DNA of 30,143 nucleotides from an uncultured Clostridia bacterium. Its GTDB lineage: Bacteria > Bacillota > Clostridia > Lachnospirales > Lachnospiraceae. The DNA is taken from NCBI GenBank assembly GCA_945622055.1, contig CALZBV010000004.1, forward strand, positions 1-30,143, in the 5' to 3' direction. The position numbers and the translations under genes are program-made. Of this stretch, positions 25,084 to 30,143 are shown piece after piece. Below the pieces are notes generated by a model. It was not told where the DNA came from, searched no databases, and saw only the letters and a program-made list of their open reading frames with translations. Each line of letters begins with the position of its first letter. Position 1 is the first letter of the stretch.

Positions 25084-26034
25084 TTACAAAGCACTGATAT
25101 ATTTTCTCATAAACTCTCTCTCAAAATCCTCAATAAACTTCGAGTTATAAAACTCATAATAATGTTCAGACAATACTCTCTTTACAAACTCCAACTGTTT
25201 CTGGCAAGACGACAAATTAAATATTGAAATTTTATTACACATTGAAATCATGTACGACCATTCACTATATTGTGCATATTCTGCAATTTGGGGAAGCTTT
25301 TGAGATAAATATTCCGTTCGTTCCCGAAAAGCATCAAAATATTCATCCAACTGTTCCGGCGTCAAAAGTAAATCATTTGTAGTGAATGCCGAATTATTCC
25401 CTGGATGCCTCCAAAAACAGTATTTTGGTAAACCATGTGCTACGATTCGATTTGCAGAAGCAAAATATTTGTAAGTAACACGAATGTCATCATACTTGCC
25501 TTCTGAAAAGAACCGTATTTCATTAAATAGGCTTCTCTTTACTAACTTGGTGGGCATTGCGGCATTACACTTTTTCCTTTTCAGAAGCATAATCACTGCC
25601 TCCTCAGGTGTCATAATGTCCTTATCCTCAAACACACAGTTTGGCAAGATTGTTCCATCTACTTTCTTAGTTGAACCGCAAATTGAAATATCCGCCTCCA
25701 CATTTTTCGCAAGGCTATATAGAAAATCCAGCATATCCGACTCAGCAGTATCGTCATCATCAATAAACGTAATATATTCTCCTCGAGCCACATCAAGTCC
25801 TGCATTTCTTCCGGTTCCAATACTACTTTTCGGAATATGGATTACGCGAATGCGACTATCCTTCTTTGCATATTCTTCCGCAATTTCACCGCTTCGATCA
25901 CTTGATCCATTATCAATAATTATGAATTCAAATTTTTGCATAGTCTGTACTAAAATCGACTCAATCGCCCGACCCACTAATGTTTCACGATTATATGTCA
26001 ACATAATGACGCTAACCATCGGCTTGTCTTCCAT
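25084..26034 (-). CDS. GT2 family glycosyltransferase
   Basis: 316 aa. Motifs: VSVIMLTYNRETLVGRAIESIL (7-28), DNGSSD 41-46, IDDDDT with the DDDD at 92-95. Start at the ATG 26032-26034 behind GAGGTATATAAA; an upstream ATG at 26076 overlaps the preceding gene and is less likely. The first of the AT-rich genes, 26 nt after rfbF. Confidence 0.92.
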   Translation of the reverse strand: MEDKPMVSVIMLTYNRETLVGRAIESILVQTMQKFEFIIIDNGSSDRSGEIAEEYAKKDSRIRVIHIPKSSIGTGRNAGLDVARGEYITFIDDDDTAESDMLDFLYSLAKNVEADISICGSTKKVDGTILPNCVFEDKDIMTPEEAVIMLLKRKKCNAAMPTKLVKRSLFNEIRFFSEGKYDDIRVTYKYFASANRIVAHGLPKYCFWRHPGNNSAFTTNDLLLTPEQLDEYFDAFRERTEYLSQKLPQIAEYAQYSEWSYMISMCNKISIFNLSSCQKQLEFVKRVLSEHYYEFYNSKFIEDFEREFMRKYISAL

Positions 26035-26060
26035 TTTATATACCTCATTTTTTATTAAAT

Positions 26061-26837
26061 TTACCATTTTTTCCATGGAGCCGTATTATTTGAAAACATT
26101 GTCTCCAGTAAATTCATCTCTCGCACATTATCCATACATTGCCAAAATCCTTTATGAAGATACGACATTAATTGTCCCTCTTGCGCCAATCTTTCCAAGG
26201 GCTCGGCTTCAAACACAGTTGTGTCCCCATCAATATAATCCAGTACCTTCGATTCCAAAACCATATACCCAGCATTTATCGGATTTCCATCTACCTTGTT
26301 TTTCTCACGGAAAGCACGTACAGAGTTATTTTCTCCAATACTCAGTATTCCCTTTTGCTGCTCCAAAACAACAGCCGTTAAAGTTGCCAGTTTTCCATGT
26401 TCCTTATGGTACTCTACCAGTTTTCTTATGTCTACGTCACAGACACCATCACCATACGTCATCATGAAGGTCTCGTCCCCAATATAATCCTTTACACGTT
26501 TGATTCTTCCACCCGTCATCGTTCGATATCCGGTATCAACAACTGTCACCTTCCACGGCTCACAGGAGTTCTTATGCACAACCATGTCATTCTTTCCATC
26601 CGTGAAGTCAAACGTTACATCACTATTGTAAAGAAAATAATCTGCAAACCACTCTTTAATCATATTCTGCTTATATCCGGCACAAATAATAAATTCGTTG
26701 AATCCGTAATAGGAATACTCCTTCATGATATGCCAGAGTACCGGTTTTCCGCCAATCTCAATCATAGGTTTTGGACGAAAGGCACTCTCTTCGCTGATTC
26801 TTGTTCCAAATCCACCCGCTAAGATAACAACCTTCAT
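26061..26837 (-). CDS. rfbF: Glucose-1-phosphate cytidylyltransferase
   Basis: 258 aa, the normal size. Makes CDP-glucose from CTP and glucose-1-phosphate, entry to CDP-3,6-dideoxyhexoses such as tyvelose, abequose or paratose. N-terminus AGGFGTRISEESAFRPKPMIEI with the nucleotidyltransferase GGxGTR-type loop at 8-13, and FIICAGYKQNMIKEWFADYF, the family hallmark. ATG at 26835-26837. No CDP-glucose 4,6-dehydratase (ddhB/rfbG) or later dideoxysugar genes are visible here. Composition resembles the rest of the chromosome rather than the AT-rich genes after it. Confidence 0.93.
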   Translation of the reverse strand: MKVVILAGGFGTRISEESAFRPKPMIEIGGKPVLWHIMKEYSYYGFNEFIICAGYKQNMIKEWFADYFLYNSDVTFDFTDGKNDMVVHKNSCEPWKVTVVDTGYRTMTGGRIKRVKDYIGDETFMMTYGDGVCDVDIRKLVEYHKEHGKLATLTAVVLEQQKGILSIGENNSVRAFREKNKVDGNPINAGYMVLESKVLDYIDGDTTVFEAEPLERLAQEGQLMSYLHKGFWQCMDNVREMNLLETMFSNNTAPWKKW

Positions 26838-26851
26838 AAAACCTCTCTTTC

Positions 26852-29011
26852 TTACAGTTCCTTCCGTAATTCTCCAATCCACGTTTCTCCCGGCAGTATC
26901 TTCTCCACTTCATCAAGTAACGCCTTCGCCTCTGCCAGATTTCCACTCTGAATCTGCCTCAAAATCATTTCGTGCATCTGTTCTCCCAGCATAGCAAGTT
27001 CCTGATTTACCACCGGCCTTTTTTCCATTTCTTTCGCCTTATCCTCAATCAGCCTGCGAACTACAGGAAGCATTACCGGATAAACCTTTGCTGCCTGCTT
27101 TATCAAATCCCCCCACTGCCTAAAATCATCTCCGTGCTGATATGCTTCCAAAACCAAAAACGCAAATCTCGCACTCTTTGAAAGCATAGCGTTGTTAGAC
27201 TCTGAAAGAAGTTCTGGTCGATAAAGCAGCGTACAGTATTCACGCTGGTGAAAAATGTACTCCTCCAGGAAAGACTTAATCGTATCAACACTGTATATAT
27301 CGGCATTTTCGCCTTGTTTTATAACCTCTTCCGGTTCACCTTCAGAAAGCAGCAGTAAAACTCTTTCCACTGTCATGCAGCATGCCATATGAAAATATGC
27401 TCTCCGTCCCTCCGGGTAAAGCTCCTCCGTCTGTAACATCATGTCATATGTATGAATCAGCTCTTCTGCATCCTTATTACAATTGCTTTGTGCTACAATT
27501 CGTTGCCAATCTTCCAAATCAACATTTGCAATTAAAACCGGTAATGCACCCGCATTTTCAAAGAACAATGCTTCCTTAGAGCAGTCCTGCATTCCGTCAT
27601 TTTCTCGATAAAAGCTTTCTGCCTCTTTTGCAAGAGATACCCCATCATAGTGTTTTTTTGCCAATGAAAGAATCTCCCAGAACCCTTGCTTTTCGCCGTG
27701 GTGACTTTCTGAAACCAGTGCAATTTCCGGTCGACATTCCGGATGATTTTCCCAATAAAATTGAGCCAGCCTAATAAATTCTTCTCCATCAGGATTTCTA
27801 TCAAAATACTCACTCGTTTCTCGGCTAAATAATTCTGAATTACCTGTTCTCGCTAAAATCTGAAACACAGCTCTTAGGTAATTTTCTGTTTGTTTCTTGT
27901 TACAATTCCATTCCACTCTGCGCATCAATTCCTCCGAAAGGTCATATCTTTCTTCATTAATCATCGCAAAAAGCCCCAGATGAAGCGCCTTTCGAAGCAT
28001 TTCATTTGATGTGTAGTATGCAAAATCCATCACCGGATATCCTTTTACTTCATCGTCGCGTCGATCATAAATCTGAAGCAATTTCAGAATTGCCTCAAGC
28101 GTCTCTCCCTCTTTGAATTCTTTTGCATAAATCAGTGCTTCTTCCAAAAGAACTGCAATCTTCGCACAGAGAATCAATGACTCATCTTTTTCGAGTTTTT
28201 TTAGTTCAGAAAGTGCATCATCATATTTCTTCTGTTCCGCCAGAATCTTCGGAATCGATACTCTCAGATACTGAACAAAACTGTTTTCTTTTCCATAAGA
28301 GGTGCTCGTAAGTGTCTCACGACAAACCCGCTCCGCATCTTCATAACGTTCTGCCGCACGATACTCTTGGACAAGCTGACAGCACATATGAATATCCTCC
28401 GGGTACTCCGCCACAGCTTCTTCTTCCAATGTCAGGTTTCGCAGTAAGTGCTTCTGCCGCTCCTCCTCTGAACGATATACATAACCATAATGATGTACAT
28501 ACGTTCCAAACTTCTTAATCACCGTCGGGAGTGGAGTGAGACATTCATGTATTTTCCCACTAAATCTGGTCTGTGGTGTCAACCGGCACATGCGACCCGC
28601 GTAGGAATCCACAAATGAGGTTCCTTCAAAATCATCATAATTTCTTTGGATATACCACCCCGCCTCATACTTCTTGTATTCTTCACTCTTAAAAAAAGCA
28701 ATTAACTCAGAAACATCCTCAAACCATTCATCATCGTCCAGATATAAAAACCATTCTCCGGAGCACAATTTCAGTCCTGCGTTTCGTGCTGCTGAAAAAT
28801 CATTGCACCACCGGAAGGAAATGACCTGATCTGCATACCCTCTCGCAATCTCTATTGATTCATCCTTACAACCGGTATCCACCAGAATCAACTCACTCGG
28901 AATCTCCTGGCGAAGCGGAAGCAAAGACTCCATACACTTTCGTATAGTCTCCGTTCTTCCCGAAGAGACAAGCATCGAAATACTCAGAATTGGCTTTTTT
29001 TCCGTTCGCAT
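26852..29011 (-). CDS. GT2 glycosyltransferase with TPR-like C-terminus, next to flagellin
   Basis: 719 aa. N-terminal GT2 domain with VDTGC at 44-48, LDDDEW at 91-96, and RFSGKIHE at 149-156, as in the flagellin/peptide glycosyltransferases of clostridia (SunS-type or WaaE-like fold). From about 190 to the end are helical repeats resembling TPR units, which could bind protein partners. Start at the ATG 29009-29011, behind GGGAGGT with 6 nt spacing; an ATG two codons earlier is only 1 nt from it. The first gene of the operon, 15 nt before rfbF. Its position beside flagellin makes it a candidate flagellin glycosyltransferase, but this is inferred. Confidence 0.9.
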   Translation of the reverse strand: MRTEKKPILSISMLVSSGRTETIRKCMESLLPLRQEIPSELILVDTGCKDESIEIARGYADQVISFRWCNDFSAARNAGLKLCSGEWFLYLDDDEWFEDVSELIAFFKSEEYKKYEAGWYIQRNYDDFEGTSFVDSYAGRMCRLTPQTRFSGKIHECLTPLPTVIKKFGTYVHHYGYVYRSEEERQKHLLRNLTLEEEAVAEYPEDIHMCCQLVQEYRAAERYEDAERVCRETLTSTSYGKENSFVQYLRVSIPKILAEQKKYDDALSELKKLEKDESLILCAKIAVLLEEALIYAKEFKEGETLEAILKLLQIYDRRDDEVKGYPVMDFAYYTSNEMLRKALHLGLFAMINEERYDLSEELMRRVEWNCNKKQTENYLRAVFQILARTGNSELFSRETSEYFDRNPDGEEFIRLAQFYWENHPECRPEIALVSESHHGEKQGFWEILSLAKKHYDGVSLAKEAESFYRENDGMQDCSKEALFFENAGALPVLIANVDLEDWQRIVAQSNCNKDAEELIHTYDMMLQTEELYPEGRRAYFHMACCMTVERVLLLLSEGEPEEVIKQGENADIYSVDTIKSFLEEYIFHQREYCTLLYRPELLSESNNAMLSKSARFAFLVLEAYQHGDDFRQWGDLIKQAAKVYPVMLPVVRRLIEDKAKEMEKRPVVNQELAMLGEQMHEMILRQIQSGNLAEAKALLDEVEKILPGETWIGELRKEL

Positions 29012-29046
29012 AATCATACCTCCCTATGAGTCACTGTATTACTTCT

Positions 29047-29075
29047 ATTTTACCTCATTTTACGGCAAATTCCAA
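29047..29075 (-). promoter_or_regulatory. Sigma-A promoter of the glycan operon
   Basis: On the minus strand TTGGAA (29070-29075), a 17-bp spacer and TAAAAT (29047-29052), 4/6 and 5/6 of the consensus. It lies between the flagellin terminator and the first glycosyltransferase, about 35 nt before the start codon. No sigma-D (FliA-like) motif is seen, so the operon probably is not controlled like the flagellin. Confidence 0.65.
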
Positions 29076-29084
29076 CAAAAAATA

Positions 29085-29117
29085 AAAAGGGCACGCTTCC
29101 TAGGAGCGTACCCTTTT
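29085..29117 (-). terminator. Intrinsic terminator of flagellin
   Basis: The stem pairs 29085-29097 (AAAAGGGCACGCT) with 29105-29117, one mismatch, around a 7-nt loop. On the minus strand it is followed by a long T-rich run. It sits 43 nt after the flagellin stop. Confidence 0.85.
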
Positions 29118-29159
29118 AATGTTATTATGTGTCTGGTATCGTTTTTACCGAACCGGCGA

Positions 29160-30143
29160 TTAGCCGAGTAAGGAAAGAACGCCCTGGTTCGACTGGTTAG
29201 CCTGAGCCAGCATGGACTGAGAAGCCTGAGACAGGATGTTGTTCTTGCTGTACTCAACCATTTCCTTCGCCATATCAACATCGCGGATACGGGACTCTGC
29301 AGTCTGCAGGTTCTCGGAAGCGGTGTCGAGGTTGGAAATCGTGTGCTCAAGACGGTTCTGGATAGCACCAAGCGTAGAACGCTGCTTGGAAACCTTCTCG
29401 ATTGCTCCGTCAATTGCCTTAATGGAAGCAGAAGCCTTCTCCTGGTCATCTACGCGAACGTTGGAACCGTTTACACCAAGTGCAGTAGCACCCATGTTAT
29501 CGATGTTGAAGCTGATGGTCTGACCCTGGTTAGCGCCAACCTGAAGCTTCATGCCACCAGTAGCGGCAGTGGTATCGTAGTTAGTCTGACCAAGGAATGC
29601 ATCCTCATCACCAAGTCCTGTACCACCTGCCAATGTCACGGTGGTCTTACCAGCTTTAGTGCTAGTCATCATGATGGTATTCGGATCATCCGGGGTAGCA
29701 CCCTTAAGCGTAACGGATACATCCAACCCAGCCTTCTTTAAGAGTCCCTCGATATCCTCTGCAGTATACTCTTTACCGGTCTGAAGCTTTAACTCGTAGG
29801 CACCAGGAGTAATATTGGCCGGTGAATCTGCACTCATGTTATAGGAAGCAGGCGTCTTAACCTTAGCCTCGTCCTTACCGGTTTCCGCATCCCAGGTAAT
29901 GTCGATTGTGACATTCATGTCTGCACCATACTTGTTGGCAGTAATATCAATCTTGTTAGCGCCTACTCCGAGAGTAGCAAAATCAGTAATTTCCGTATCT
30001 ACCTTGGTAGCCTTAACACCTGCAACAGTGGCTGCACTTGTTACTGCTCCTGCTGCGGTATACACACCATTTGCGAACTTAACAGAGATATTTGCCGGAG
30101 AAGCAGTTGCAGTGGAATCCTCCTGCTTAGCATTCCTGATAAG
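29160..30143 (-). CDS. Flagellin (5' part lies outside the window)
   Basis: 327 residues are visible, open to the window edge, so the N-terminus is missing; the GTG at 30065 is internal. The C-terminal D0/D1 helices (ISNLDTASENLQTAESRIRD, DMAKEMVEYSKNNILSQASQ, ending NQSNQGVLSLLG) are typical clostridial flagellin. The visible N-terminal 200 residues are a Thr/Ala/Gly-rich variable region, where glycosylation normally occurs. Polymerises into the flagellar filament. Terminator at 29085-29117. The glycan operon starts 149 nt after its stop. Confidence 0.95.
   Translation of the reverse strand, partial: LIRNAKQEDSTATASPANISVKFANGVYTAAGAVTSAATVAGVKATKVDTEITDFATLGVGANKIDITANKYGADMNVTIDITWDAETGKDEAKVKTPASYNMSADSPANITPGAYELKLQTGKEYTAEDIEGLLKKAGLDVSVTLKGATPDDPNTIMMTSTKAGKTTVTLAGGTGLGDEDAFLGQTNYDTTAATGGMKLQVGANQGQTISFNIDNMGATALGVNGSNVRVDDQEKASASIKAIDGAIEKVSKQRSTLGAIQNRLEHTISNLDTASENLQTAESRIRDVDMAKEMVEYSKNNILSQASQSMLAQANQSNQGVLSLLG

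Noticed and set aside
29053..29069. GCCGTAAA near the glycan operon start as a flagellar sigma-D promoter
   Set aside because: It resembles the -10 of that class, but there is no TAAA 15 bp upstream; the sigma-A match is better.
30065..30143. GTG at 30063-30065 as the flagellin start
   Set aside because: The frame is open to the window edge, no ribosome binding site precedes it, and the N-terminal D0/D1 helices are missing, so the start lies outside.

Overview
The window looks like the chromosome of a motile, Gram-positive anaerobe of the Lachnospiraceae type (Roseburia/Eubacterium/Butyrivibrio-like). This is inferred from AGGAGG-type ribosome binding sites, a flagellin with the typical clostridial C-terminus, a YtvI-like AI-2E protein, LytTR and Panacea proteins, and an Rpn/PD-(D/E)XK 'transposase' relative. 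I see no rRNA, tRNA, CRISPR array, or complete insertion sequence.

Layout. 1-3090: a plus-strand pair, a dCache/tandem-HAMP chemoreceptor and a small membrane protein, behind an extended -10 promoter that has a 12-bp palindrome at the expected transcription start. 3099-4670 (minus): a LytTR regulator and an unrecognised two-helix membrane/coiled-coil protein, with a good sigma-A promoter. 4724-7869 (minus): purine genes purM-purN-purD and a strong terminator. 8072-8701 (minus): a tandem OB-fold SSB-like protein whose 3' end is tandemly duplicated. 8928-10880 (plus): typA/bipA with promoter and terminator. 10826-15836 (minus): zinc/manganese-type ABC transporter (binding protein, ATPase, permease), a YtvI-like permease and an HTH-Panacea protein that converges on and overlaps typA. 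15865-17778 (minus): a DUF368 membrane protein sandwiched between two related copies of an Rpn-family gene remnant, each with the same hairpin. 17822-18490 (minus): an HD-domain hydrolase. 18491-19269: no intact gene, but a degenerate coding remnant.

19270-29011 (minus): an eight-gene glycan operon directly downstream of a flagellin gene: a TPR-bearing glycosyltransferase, glucose-1-phosphate cytidylyltransferase (rfbF), three GT2 glycosyltransferases, a radical SAM enzyme, a polysaccharide pyruvyl transferase family protein and an FkbM methyltransferase. Genes are 10-87 nt apart. A good sigma-A promoter lies between the flagellin terminator and the first gene. The six genes at 19270-26034 are visibly more AT-rich than rfbF and everything before it, so they look like an acquired, strain-variable module. 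The flagellin gene (29160 to the window edge) is cut at its 5' end. The likely shared job is making and attaching a modified glycan, probably on flagellin, but the link rests on position only.

The most unusual items are the radical SAM/pyruvyl transferase/FkbM module beside flagellin, the miniaturised Rpn cassette (three deletions, each a multiple of three bases), the solitary HTH-Panacea protein, and the duplicated gene end of the SSB-like protein.
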